This document shows, one piece after another, positions 25,447 to 32,906 of a stretch of DNA of 64,000 nt. The position numbers were made by a program, and so were the translations under genes. This DNA comes from Methylomagnum ishizawai (GTDB lineage Bacteria > Pseudomonadota > Gammaproteobacteria > Methylococcales > Methylococcaceae): contig NZ_AP019783.1 in NCBI RefSeq assembly GCF_019670005.1, forward strand, positions 310,001 to 374,000, written 5' to 3'. Positions within the stretch are counted from its first letter, which is position 1. Each line of letters starts with the position of its first letter. The notes beneath the pieces are model-generated. The model was not told where the DNA came from and made no database searches. It saw only the letters and a program-made list of their open reading frames with translations.

Positions 25447-27972
25447 CTAGCCCGGGAGGCCGGCCTTGTACCCGGCCACCCAGCGGGTGTTGGTGGTTTC
25501 GTTGGCCCCGGTGAACCCGGCCACGTAGCCGGAACGGAGGGAGCGGCCCGCCATCTCGGCCTCGCGGGAGGCGCGGCCTTCGGCCTTGTCGGCGGTGCCC
25601 AGTCCGTAGCCCTGGAACCAGTCGGCGTCGGCCTTGCCGCCCTTCCGCGCGGCGGCGAAACCGCGCTTGTAGGGGGCGGAGTCCTCGATGGCCTTGGCGG
25701 CGGCGGGGGTGGGCGCTTGGCGGGGCGTGGCGGGCGTTTCTGCCGCCTTGGCTTGGGTGGCGGCCTTGGGGGCCGGTTGTGGGGCCGGGCGGGAAACCGG
25801 GGCGGCTTCCAGCTTTCCGATGCGGGCCTCGGCGGCGGCGAGCCGGTCGGCCAGCTTGACCGCTTGCTCGACCAGGAACTGGTGGGCGGCCAGCAGTTCA
25901 TCGAAGTTCAGGGGGGCGGGCTGGGCGGGTTCGGCCTGTACCGGCATGGCGGCCAGCCGTTCTTGCAACTTGGCCTCGGTGGCCTGCCTGGACTGGGCGG
26001 CGTTCCAGCCTTCCATGTAGCCCTCGTTGAACACCGGCATGGATTCGATCAAGTCGGGCTTCTCGTAGCCTTCCATCGCGTCGGAATAGCCCTGGCTGAA
26101 AGCCGTGGTTTGCGCCGGGGTGGGGGCCGGGGCTTCCTCAACCACCGGGGCCGGTTCGGCGGTCTTGGCTTCCTCGATGGCTTCCCAGGCATCGCCCTCG
26201 CAGGAAGGGGCGGCCTCGGGGGCGGGGGCCAAGCCGGTGTCGGCCTGTTCCTCAAGGCCGCGCAGGGAACGGGCGGCGTCGATCACGTCGCCCACCGTGG
26301 CCGCTTCCGGCAATTGGCCGGCCAGGGCGGCGAACTCGCCCTCGGTCATGTCGGAACCGTTGTAGACCGCCACCAGGGCCGGGGTTATTTCTTTCACTAC
26401 CGCAGCGACAGCCTTTCGCGCCGCATCCAGGGCACTCGACAACCGGCTTAGAACGTCAAAATCCTCGTTGGAATACCCGCACACGCCGCCCCGGTCCCAC
26501 CATGCCTGTGAAGCGGCCAGGGCCGGGTTTTCCGGGTCGATTTCCCGGAGTTGGGTTTCTAGAAAGGCGATATGGCCTTGATTGGCGGTTTCGGGTGCCG
26601 GGCGGGGCGGTTCGCGCATCGCCCGCGCCGCCTCGCGCTGCGCCCGGCACACCGCGCCGTGGTTCCAGCCGGAACGGTAGTCGGCCACGTCATGGGTGGG
26701 TTCGCGGCCCGCCTCGCCATCGGCGAAGCCCTCATGCCAGCGGGCCTTGCTGTGGACCGGGGCCGGGTCGGCCTTCACTTCCCCGGCCATGATGGCCAGG
26801 GTTTCTTCACGCTCCTGAGCCTCGATGTTTTCCTCGATTTCCTCGTCAGTGGGGTCGCCGCCCAGCGCTTCGTCCAGCATGACCGCGGAAGCGCCCGCCC
26901 CAACCGTTTCCTCCTGCGCGGCGGGTTCCAGCATCGGGTCGCCGCGCTTGATGATGTCCAGCGCCTTGCGGATACCGGCCATATCGTCATCGGCCCCGTG
27001 GGCGGCTTGGGCCGGGGCTTGCGGGGCCGGTTCCGGGCGCTGGGGGTGCTGCGCGTCCCAAATGGCCCGCAGGGTGTTGGTGTAGTAGAGCTTGTTGTAC
27101 ATGCCCTGGCTGAAATAGCCGCGGGCGAACGACTTGAATTCCTCAAAGCTCTCGATCTCGTCGATATGCGCGGCCAGCCGGTTGGCGATCAACTGCTCGG
27201 CCTGGGCAAAGGCCGCTTCCGGCGCGGTTTCCTGTTCCTGGGCCAGGGCTTGGGTCTGTTCGGCCTTGACGCGCTCCATGAGCGTGGCATGGGCCGCGAT
27301 GGTGGAAGCCATGGACGGGTGGGGGGTGGCGGTGTTGGGGGTCATGGGCTGCGCTCCTGTGTCGTGGTCGGGTTCGGTGGGGATGGCGGCGGGGCCGGGG
27401 GCCGGGGCCGCGGCCTGCATTTCCAATCGCCGGGCGCGGGCTTCCAAGGCCGCCGCCGCGTCCAGGTCGGCGAGGTAGGCGCGGTAATCGTCGGCATAGC
27501 CCGCGCCGCACCGCAGTTCCGCCGCCTGCCTACGCAGTTCCGCTCCGGGTCCGTCCTGGAGGGGGGCGGCCTGGACCTGTCCGGCGCGGGCGTGGGCGCG
27601 GGCTTCGGCCCTGGCCGCATAGGCCGCTTCCACCTGTTCGGGCGTCAGCGGCGCGGGGCCGGGCTTGAGGCCGATGCGGCGCACGTCGGCGTGGGTCAGT
27701 TTGTCGGCGGGGTCGATGCAGCCGTAGGGGCGGCTGGGGGCCGGAACGGCTTCCGGGGCTTGGGCTTCGAGGGCGGCGGCTTCGGCCTGGGCTTGTATGG
27801 CCCCGGCCAACTGCCGGGCGAACCGCTTATAGGCGGCGTTCCAAGCCCGCTTGGAATCGCCGAACCGGCGGGGGTGGTTTTGGCGGTCCAGCCAGGGCTG
27901 GCCGTCGATGAGGACCACGTAGGGCTTCGCGCCGTCGCCGGCTTCGCGGCGGGAAACGGTGATGTTGCTCAT
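25447..27972 (-). CDS. Giant repeat-containing early phage protein
   Basis: 841 residues, first gene under the repressed leftward promoter. Residues 1-60 look like a small DNA- or protein-binding domain (SKRAWNAAYKRFARQL). Long Ala/Pro/Glu-rich linkers alternate with short Gly-aromatic motifs of the type GYxxG/GWNxG at about 411, 428, 626, 648, 770-790, 813 and 833 (examples DYRSGWNHGA, FNEGYMEGWNAA, SLRSGYVAGF, RWVAGYKAG). A helical stretch AAHIDEIESFEEFKSFARGYFSQGMYNKLYY sits near 270-300 in two pieces. I do not recognise the family. Its size and early position suggest an interaction hub or anti-host protein; that is inference. Confidence 0.7.
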   Translation of the reverse strand: MSNITVSRREAGDGAKPYVVLIDGQPWLDRQNHPRRFGDSKRAWNAAYKRFARQLAGAIQAQAEAAALEAQAPEAVPAPSRPYGCIDPADKLTHADVRRIGLKPGPAPLTPEQVEAAYAARAEARAHARAGQVQAAPLQDGPGAELRRQAAELRCGAGYADDYRAYLADLDAAAALEARARRLEMQAAAPAPGPAAIPTEPDHDTGAQPMTPNTATPHPSMASTIAAHATLMERVKAEQTQALAQEQETAPEAAFAQAEQLIANRLAAHIDEIESFEEFKSFARGYFSQGMYNKLYYTNTLRAIWDAQHPQRPEPAPQAPAQAAHGADDDMAGIRKALDIIKRGDPMLEPAAQEETVGAGASAVMLDEALGGDPTDEEIEENIEAQEREETLAIMAGEVKADPAPVHSKARWHEGFADGEAGREPTHDVADYRSGWNHGAVCRAQREAARAMREPPRPAPETANQGHIAFLETQLREIDPENPALAASQAWWDRGGVCGYSNEDFDVLSRLSSALDAARKAVAAVVKEITPALVAVYNGSDMTEGEFAALAGQLPEAATVGDVIDAARSLRGLEEQADTGLAPAPEAAPSCEGDAWEAIEEAKTAEPAPVVEEAPAPTPAQTTAFSQGYSDAMEGYEKPDLIESMPVFNEGYMEGWNAAQSRQATEAKLQERLAAMPVQAEPAQPAPLNFDELLAAHQFLVEQAVKLADRLAAAEARIGKLEAAPVSRPAPQPAPKAATQAKAAETPATPRQAPTPAAAKAIEDSAPYKRGFAAARKGGKADADWFQGYGLGTADKAEGRASREAEMAGRSLRSGYVAGFTGANETTNTRWVAGYKAGLPG

Positions 27973-28036
27973 GGTGCGCTCCTGGGGGTGTTTGTTCTTG
28001 GGGGGGTGCCCCGGTTGGGTGGGGGCTTGGGGCTTA

Positions 28037-28065
28037 ATTTACCAAAATGGTAAAATAATGGTCAA
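28037..28065 (-). promoter_or_regulatory. Leftward early promoter (pL-like)
   Basis: On the leftward strand a -35 TTGACC (28,065-28,060) and a -10 GTAAAT (28,042-28,037) are separated by 17 bases. The -10 and spacer lie within operator 1 and the -35 touches operator 2, so a bound repressor would block RNA polymerase. It would drive the 27,972-17,104 operon. Confidence 0.65.
28038..28054. promoter_or_regulatory. Operator 1, leftward
   Basis: Perfect palindrome TTTACCA-AAA-TGGTAAA (7-3-7). Its half-sites are identical to those of operator 5 beside the Cro-like gene 3.9 kb away, so both are likely bound by the same repressor. Confidence 0.8.
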
Positions 28066-28080
28066 TACCAAATTGGTAAA
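28064..28080. promoter_or_regulatory. Operator 2, leftward
   Basis: TACCA-AAT-TGGTA core with one side extended to TGGTAAA. It is centred 26 bp from operator 1, about 2.5 helical turns, and overlaps the edge of the -35 element. Confidence 0.75.
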
Positions 28081-28114
28081 TTTTTTCGGGGTCGCTAAAA
28101 TTTTCATCGCCCAC

Positions 28115-28140
28115 AAAAAAGCCCGGACTGGCCGGGCTTT
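28115..28140 (-). terminator. Leftward terminator A upstream of the early promoter
   Basis: Nine-bp stem AAAGCCCGG/CCGGGCTTT with a 5-base loop, ending in a run of six T on the leftward strand. It would stop leftward transcripts from the immunity region before they enter the early operon. Confidence 0.8.
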
Positions 28141-28151
28141 GGGATGAGCAT

Positions 28152-28175
28152 AAAAAAGCCCGCTCGGGGCGGGCT
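28152..28175 (-). terminator. Leftward terminator B, tandem with A
   Basis: Seven-bp stem AGCCCGC/GCGGGCT with a 5-base loop and six T at its leftward end. It lies 12 bases from terminator A, giving a double block in the same direction. Confidence 0.8.
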
Positions 28176-28188
28176 GGTGGATGACGGA

Positions 28189-28311
28189 ATGGTTGTTACC
28201 TTTTATCGTGCGGGGCTGCGCAAGGACAAGTACGGGCACACGTTGGGCTACGGGCACTCACGGCCCAATGGCCGGGTACGGCTGGACCTTCCAACCAATC
28301 GGCTCCCATAG
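28189..28311 (+). CDS. Possible 40-aa phage ORF
   Basis: A short frame starting MVVTFYRAGLRKDKYGHTL and ending in PTNRLP. Its composition (YRAGLRKDKYG, GYGHSRPNGRVRL) reads like protein rather than chance, but no ribosome site is clear and the length gives little statistical support. It fills part of the 426-base non-coding stretch between the early promoter and the methylase; the rest, 28,312-28,398, shows nothing I can name. Confidence 0.3.
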   Translation: MVVTFYRAGLRKDKYGHTLGYGHSRPNGRVRLDLPTNRLP

Positions 28312-28398
28312 GGTTGCTTAGGGAACAGGGATCAACTATTTTCGCTGTTTTCGCTTACCCCGGCGACTTGCGCCATAACGCGAGACCCAACCACGAAA

Positions 28399-29922
28399 AT
28401 GAGTGATCGCATCATGACAAGGCAGACGATTGAACGGAAAATCGCCCGCCTCCGGGCCGGAAAACAGCCCAGAGTTCTCGACTTGTTCGCCGGTTGCGGC
28501 GGACTTTCCCTCGGCTTCGAGGCCGCTGGATTTGAACTCGCCGCCGCCGTCGAATTCGACCCCGACGCGGCCCGCTCCCACGGTTTGAACTTTCACCCCG
28601 GCAAGGAAGCCCACAGCCAAGCCCGCGATATCCTTACCACCCACCCGGAAGACTTAGCCCGTGAACTGGGCCTGGGTCCAGTCGCCGAGGCTATCGATGT
28701 GATTGTCGGCGGTCCCCCCTGCCAAGCATTCGCCCGCGTCGGTCGCCCCAAACTGCGGGAAATCGACGCCCACCCCCAGGCTTTCAAGCATGACCCACGG
28801 GCACGCCTCTACCTGGAATACCTCAGCTATGTGGAAGCCTTCCAGCCCCTGGTCGTGCTAGTGGAAAACGTCCCGGACGTGCTAAACCATGGCGGACAAA
28901 ATATTGCCGAGGAAATCTGCGAAGTCTTGGAACAGAAAGGCTATCTCTGCCGCTACACCCTGCTGAACGCCGCGTTTTATGGAGTGCCCCAGACGCGGCA
29001 AAGAATGTTCTTGATCGCGTACCGGGGCGAAATCGCCGACCGGGTGGTTTTCCCGGAATCTACCCACTGGGTTGAACTGCCACCGGGCTACGAAGGCTCA
29101 CGCGCCGTAGCGCTGAAACTGCTGAACGATGGAAATATCTCCGGCGATGCCAACGATTACACAGACCCCCCGGAAGCCACTCCCGAACTGATTCCCGCCG
29201 TCACCGCTGAACAGGCGCTCGGTGACTTGCCACCGATCTATGCCCGCGACCTGCTCAAATCCGGCGAATTGCGACGGGGGGCACGCCGGTTCGATAAGCC
29301 GATGCCCTACGGTGCCCATACCAAACTATCCGCCTATGCCAGACTGATGCGGACTTGGCCAGGATTCCAAGCGCTGCCCGAAGGTCTCAAAGACCATGTC
29401 ATCCGCTACCTGCCACGCGACTATGAACTGTTCGCCCGCTTGAATCCCGGCGACCAATACCCGCAAGCCTGGAAACACGCCCACGACATGCTGGCCGAAA
29501 GGGTTCAGGAACTGCGCGGTCGGGGAATCTACATCTTTGAGGGAACCCCGGAATACGAACGCCTGAAAGAGCAAATCATCCCGCCCTATGATGTCAATAA
29601 ATTCCCGAACAAGTGGCGGAAAATGGAAGCCGACCAACCCGCCCGCACGCTCATGGCCCACCTGGGGAAGGATGGCTATAGCCACATCCACTACGACAGC
29701 GCCCAGGCGCGGACCATCTCGGTGCGGGAGGCCGCGAGGCTGCAATCCTTTCCCGATGGCTTCGTATTCAATGGCACCATGAACCCGGCCTTCCGGCAAA
29801 TTGGGAATGCGGTGCCGCCGCTTATGGCCAAGGCGCTCGCGACAACAATCATCAAACAAATCAGAGAGGGAGTAAGGGCAGGTGAAACGGAAACTTGTCC
29901 TAAAGCGGCTGTCTGCGTCTGA
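28399..29922 (+). CDS. C5 cytosine DNA methyltransferase of a type II R-M system
   Basis: 507 residues from ATG 28399 (ATG 28414 is an alternative). Motifs in order: I DLFAGCGGLSLGFEAAGF (from D28), IV GGPPCQA with catalytic C108, VI VENVPD, VIII QTRQRMFLIA, a long target-recognition region (about 210-430), IX SVREAARLQSFPDGF and X QIGNAVPP. It transfers methyl from SAM to carbon 5 of cytosine in a recognition site that cannot be read from the sequence. It overlaps the next gene by 41 bases; that gene looks like the cognate endonuclease. GC content is visibly lower than in the flanking phage genes, a sign of separate acquisition. Confidence 0.93.
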   Translation: MSDRIMTRQTIERKIARLRAGKQPRVLDLFAGCGGLSLGFEAAGFELAAAVEFDPDAARSHGLNFHPGKEAHSQARDILTTHPEDLARELGLGPVAEAIDVIVGGPPCQAFARVGRPKLREIDAHPQAFKHDPRARLYLEYLSYVEAFQPLVVLVENVPDVLNHGGQNIAEEICEVLEQKGYLCRYTLLNAAFYGVPQTRQRMFLIAYRGEIADRVVFPESTHWVELPPGYEGSRAVALKLLNDGNISGDANDYTDPPEATPELIPAVTAEQALGDLPPIYARDLLKSGELRRGARRFDKPMPYGAHTKLSAYARLMRTWPGFQALPEGLKDHVIRYLPRDYELFARLNPGDQYPQAWKHAHDMLAERVQELRGRGIYIFEGTPEYERLKEQIIPPYDVNKFPNKWRKMEADQPARTLMAHLGKDGYSHIHYDSAQARTISVREAARLQSFPDGFVFNGTMNPAFRQIGNAVPPLMAKALATTIIKQIREGVRAGETETCPKAAVCV

Positions 29923-31021
29923 CTTGACGCTATTTGAATACCACTACAGGAATACCAGCGGAGCCAAACAGAAAGCGATCAACATGGACGCGGCGGTGTT
30001 CGTCAACGTCTTGTTTCCAACCCTACCGGGAAGGATCGACGCCATCCGGGATCGCGTCAAAATTACGCTGGAGGTCTATGGTCCCGGCGAGGCGGGGATT
30101 CACAGCATCACCCGGAAAATCCTCAAGCAGCAAAAGAACTGGCGCTTGAACGGCGAATTGATCGTCAATCCGCCAGAGGAGCCGGGCCGCTATGACCCTT
30201 TGCAAAAGGGTGATTATGCAATCCTGGATTTCGTTGGCGACCCGGAACCCCACACGGCCAGGATGTATTTGGTAGCGCGGGCCTTGCCACAGGATGCCGC
30301 GCTCCATGCCGCCCTTGATGCGAAATACGGAGCCGCCTTTTCTCCCAGGAAAGGGATGGAACCCATCGACCTGGAGGATTTGGCCCAACTCCTAGGCGGA
30401 TTAAGCCTGCCGGAAGGCCATCCCGTCTTGGACTTTATCGATTCCGACACGCTTGAGGACGCGGCCCAAGGCGGCGTGGAAGCGCTGCGGAAACTACGCA
30501 AACGGCGGAAAGCCCGTGGCGTGAGCCGGGAGGAATTTGGAAGGGCGAAACGGGCAGCCGAGCAAGTGGGCCGATTGGGGGAAGAAATACTCAATGGCTG
30601 GCTGGAAACGGAGCAACATGCAGGCAGGATACAGGGCTACCGTTGGGAATCGGATGCCAATGCCATCGCGCCCTATGACTTCGTGCTGGTGGAGGACGGC
30701 GCTGATATCCGCAGGATCGATGCGAAATCCACTACCGGCGATTTCAAAAATCCTATCCATGTTTCGCTGGCGGAACTTTTTGAGATGGCCGAGGGTGGGT
30801 TGCCTTACGACCTATACCGGCTTTATTCGGTTAGCGAGAACTCGGCGCGATTGCGGATCGCAAAAGGCCTACGGGAAACCGCAGCCCGGATATTGGAGCC
30901 TTTCAGGAGGTTGCCTAGCGGAGTAACAGTGGATGGGGTGTCCATAGCCCCGGAAACCTTGGGCTTTGGCGAGGAAATCATCATCAGCTTTTCAGCCAAT
31001 GACGAAGGGATCGATGAATAG
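29882..31021 (+). CDS. Putative type II restriction endonuclease (DUF3883-like)
   Basis: 379 residues from GTG 29882, preceded by a GAGGGAG site. The N-terminal part (about 1-160) has no motif I recognise. The C-terminal part (about 225-345) is DUF3883-like: GRLGEEILNGWLETE, then YDFVLV with Asp and RRIDAKSTTGDF giving D-x-K, the PD-(D/E)XK nuclease signature. Its start lies within the methylase 3' end, the usual coupling that delays endonuclease after methylase. The pairing makes restriction the best explanation; specificity is unknown. Low GC matches the methylase and not the phage. Confidence 0.75.
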   Translation: MKRKLVLKRLSASDLTLFEYHYRNTSGAKQKAINMDAAVFVNVLFPTLPGRIDAIRDRVKITLEVYGPGEAGIHSITRKILKQQKNWRLNGELIVNPPEEPGRYDPLQKGDYAILDFVGDPEPHTARMYLVARALPQDAALHAALDAKYGAAFSPRKGMEPIDLEDLAQLLGGLSLPEGHPVLDFIDSDTLEDAAQGGVEALRKLRKRRKARGVSREEFGRAKRAAEQVGRLGEEILNGWLETEQHAGRIQGYRWESDANAIAPYDFVLVEDGADIRRIDAKSTTGDFKNPIHVSLAELFEMAEGGLPYDLYRLYSVSENSARLRIAKGLRETAARILEPFRRLPSGVTVDGVSIAPETLGFGEEIIISFSANDEGIDE

Positions 31022-31309
31022 CAAAACTTCCGCTGACCTGACCGAACGGGCCGACTCTGGATAGCAAACTGGCCTGAACGACTGACCCCGACTTGACCGG
31101 GAAGCTCTCCGCCTCATCTTTTTCCAAGCCCAATGAGGGTAAGCCAGAGGGCGAGAATCCCCCGCAAACGAAAAAGGCCCCCCTTTTGAAAGGAAGAAGC
31201 CTTTGGAGAATAGGGTGTCACGGATTGGCTGATAATAGCGTTTTTATCGATTTGTCAATGTAAATACTTCACAGAAAAAAGCGTGACAGGGTTGGCACAA
31301 TATACAGGA
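31022..31309. other. AT-rich intergenic stretch between R-M cassette and repressor
   Basis: 288 bases between two convergent genes. An imperfect hairpin at about 31,168-31,204 (AAAGGC ... GCCTTT) could terminate either side. I see no open frame with coding character and no operator of the TACC-N5-GGTA type. Confidence 0.5.
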
Positions 31310-31894
31310 TTATGCCACTACTCCCGTCATACGCCGCTTCTTGTCGGAAGTTGGCTGTTCAATTACTTCTTTGGTGTTTTTCTGTTCAATTCCATCAACA
31401 AACCGCACCACACTGTCAACCTTTCCGTCCTCCATCTTCATGGTGGCAGTAATAATGTTGCGCATTTTCCCCCTCTTGCCCAGTGGCAAGATTTCTTCCG
31501 GTAAAGAGGATAGGAATTCGTCCAACCGCTGAGCAAGGTCTTCTTCACTAGAGCCTAATTGCTTCTGCTGCGTAGATGGTGAGGTTGTTTTCTTTTTTCT
31601 GCCGCGTTTACTGCCCCTCTTGTCAGCATCCCGATCAAGGATATCGGCTGCGGCCTGTTCGTCCCATATTTCTGGGTGCGGGATATCCAACCAACCATCC
31701 CCCACCTCGAAGGCGTCGGTTATTTGTTTCGCGATGCCATGGCCGATGTTGCGCGTCGGTTTTTGCCCAATGATATGAGCCACCTGGGCATCCGACTTCC
31801 GTAATTTTTCAGCAAAGGCACGCTTACTGCCGCACCTGTGGGCGGCCAGATGTCGGGCGTTCAGCCATCTTATCTTCGTGATATCCATCTTCAT
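31310..31894 (-). CDS. Phage repressor (CI-like HTH, no peptidase domain)
   Basis: 194 residues from ATG 31894, chosen because AAGGAAG lies eight bases upstream; ATG 31888 and a TTG at 31930 are alternatives. Residues about 10-65 are a lambda-repressor-type helix-turn-helix (RHLAAHRCGSKRAFAEKLRKSDAQVAHIIGQ in two parts). A basic linker (DKRGSKRGRKKK) and an acidic helical C-terminus follow; there is no LexA/S24 Ser-Lys protease motif. Operators 3 and 4 lie just upstream of its start, so it probably regulates itself. It sits between the leftward and rightward operator sets, as expected for the prophage master repressor. Confidence 0.8.
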   Translation of the reverse strand: MKMDITKIRWLNARHLAAHRCGSKRAFAEKLRKSDAQVAHIIGQKPTRNIGHGIAKQITDAFEVGDGWLDIPHPEIWDEQAAADILDRDADKRGSKRGRKKKTTSPSTQQKQLGSSEEDLAQRLDEFLSSLPEEILPLGKRGKMRNIITATMKMEDGKVDSVVRFVDGIEQKNTKEVIEQPTSDKKRRMTGVVA

Positions 31895-31907
31895 AATTTG
31901 CGCTTCC

Positions 31908-31922
31908 TTACCTTTAAGGTAA
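31908..31922. promoter_or_regulatory. Operator 3, at the repressor start
   Basis: Perfect palindrome TTACCTT-T-AAGGTAA, 14 bases upstream of the repressor ATG and sharing the TACC-N5-GGTA core of the other sites. Binding here would block repressor transcription or initiation. Confidence 0.7.
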
Positions 31923-31939
31923 ATGAGCAAATTGGTAAA
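31923..31939. promoter_or_regulatory. Operator 4, half-site
   Basis: One intact half TGGTAAA paired with a degenerate half (4 of 7 matches), directly abutting operator 3. Likely a weak site filled by cooperative binding. Confidence 0.5.
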
Positions 31940-31947
31940 AAAATCCC

Positions 31948-31976
31948 TTGCGTGTCTTTTACCATTTTGGTAAAAA
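31948..31976 (+). promoter_or_regulatory. Rightward promoter (pR-like)
   Basis: TTGCGT and TAAAAA with a 17-base spacer; operator 5 covers the spacer and -10. A start of transcription near 31,983-31,985 would coincide with the Cro-like ATG at 31,985. Confidence 0.5.
31958..31974. promoter_or_regulatory. Operator 5, rightward
   Basis: Perfect palindrome TTTACCA-TTT-TGGTAAA, differing from operator 1 only in the three central bases, and ending 10 bases before the Cro-like start codon. Confidence 0.8.
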
Positions 31977-31984
31977 ATACAGCC

Positions 31985-32347
31985 ATGGACTTCAAAAACT
32001 TCATTTCAGGGCTTACGCCCACCGAGCTTGACGAGTACGCATGTAGGGCGGGCACAACCGCCCTCTACATACGCACTCATTTGGTTAAGCCCCGCAAAAT
32101 CCCGCGCCCCCCCTTGATGCAAGGGTTGCTTGCTGCCAGCGATGGCGTTCTCACCGGCGCGGATTTAATGGCCCACTTCAATATTTTGGGAGAGAAGAAT
32201 CAGGCTTCCGAGGCAACCCCGCCCGAGGACCGACGAACAAACCCCTCGAACGCCGCCAGCCAAAAAACCGGGGAGGCAGGCGGCAGCACGACCCGAAGGA
32301 CCGCCCCGACCGCAGGAAGCGGTGAAGTAATCGAGCGGGCCGCATGA
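31985..32347 (+). CDS. Cro/YdaS-like HTH protein
   Basis: 120 residues, first gene of the rightward operon. LTPTELDEYACRAGTTALYIRTHLV and a following KIPRPPLMQGLLAASDG resemble YdaS/Cro-type helix-turn-helix antirepressors. The C-terminal 50 residues are disordered. No Shine-Dalgarno is visible and the promoter -10 is only about 9 bases away, so its mRNA may be leaderless. Being divergent from the repressor across shared operators makes it the Cro equivalent. Confidence 0.7.
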   Translation: MDFKNFISGLTPTELDEYACRAGTTALYIRTHLVKPRKIPRPPLMQGLLAASDGVLTGADLMAHFNILGEKNQASEATPPEDRRTNPSNAASQKTGEAGGSTTRRTAPTAGSGEVIERAA

Positions 32348-32376
32348 ACACCGTTTCCCCTCCGGGAAACAACCCA

Positions 32377-32403
32377 CGCCGGGTTTCGGCCCGGCGGTCT
32401 TTT
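32377..32403 (+). terminator. Rightward terminator after the Cro-like gene
   Basis: Seven-bp stem CGCCGGG/CCCGGCG with a 6-base loop, followed by GTCTTTT. A second perfect hairpin (GTTTCCC/GGGAAAC) lies just before it at 32,353-32,370. The position matches lambda tR1 and suggests control by antitermination. Confidence 0.6.
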
Positions 32404-32422
32404 CAACCCTGAAGGATCGGTT

Positions 32423-32629
32423 ATGTCCAGACCCCCCATACCAGACCCGGAAAAGCACCAATACGAACTGTTCGTGAAAGTCCAGGAAGCGGATTGGCTG
32501 ATTATCAACGGCATCGCCAAAAAGAAGGGGATACCCCGGAACGTGGTCGCCAGGGCGCTGATAAGGAAGGCGCTCACCGGCACCATGTCCACTGTGGACA
32601 AAATCCTAGACGACGCGCTGTCGGCATAA
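32423..32629 (+). CDS. Small phage protein, ribbon-helix-helix-like
   Basis: 68 residues with a good AAGGA ribosome site. The pattern of a short strand (YELFVKVQE) then two helices (ADWLIINGIAKKKGI, RNVVARALIRKALTG) suggests a ribbon-helix-helix DNA-binding fold, but the evidence is compositional. It precedes a second short gene by 15 bases. Possibly an early regulator. Confidence 0.5.
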   Translation: MSRPPIPDPEKHQYELFVKVQEADWLIINGIAKKKGIPRNVVARALIRKALTGTMSTVDKILDDALSA

Positions 32630-32644
32630 CCAGAGGCTAAAAAC

Positions 32645-32833
32645 ATGGCCTCCGGAATCGACGAAAGCCGCGAGAGGGCGGTGGGTATCACCCTCGATGC
32701 TGTCGATATGGAGTTGTTAACAGCTAAAAACCGGAACAAAAGCCCCGAGGAACTGGCGGCGGAACTGCTCGGCCAAGCCTGCCAGGAAATCGCGGACAGG
32801 ATTTTCGATGACGAGATCGGACCGAGGCACTGA
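32645..32833 (+). CDS. Small phage protein
   Basis: 62 residues (MASGIDESRERAVGITL...), mostly acidic helix, with an AGAGGC region upstream. A strand followed by helices (GITLDAVDMELLTAK, SPEELAAELLGQAC) again hints at an Arc/MetJ-like fold. Not recognised. It is followed by a GC-rich hairpin (32,849-32,885) whose A/T flank faces leftward. Confidence 0.45.
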   Translation: MASGIDESRERAVGITLDAVDMELLTAKNRNKSPEELAAELLGQACQEIADRIFDDEIGPRH

Positions 32834-32906
32834 AGGGGTGCCGTGGCGAAAAAAAGCCCCGGAAGGAGGGTATCCCGCCGGGGCTAAAACTCAAGGTGAT
32901 AATAGT

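Noticed and set aside
28021-28080. CRISPR-like short repeats
   Set aside because: The repeated TTTACCA/TGGTAAA units are palindromic operators on two loci, with no spacers or array.
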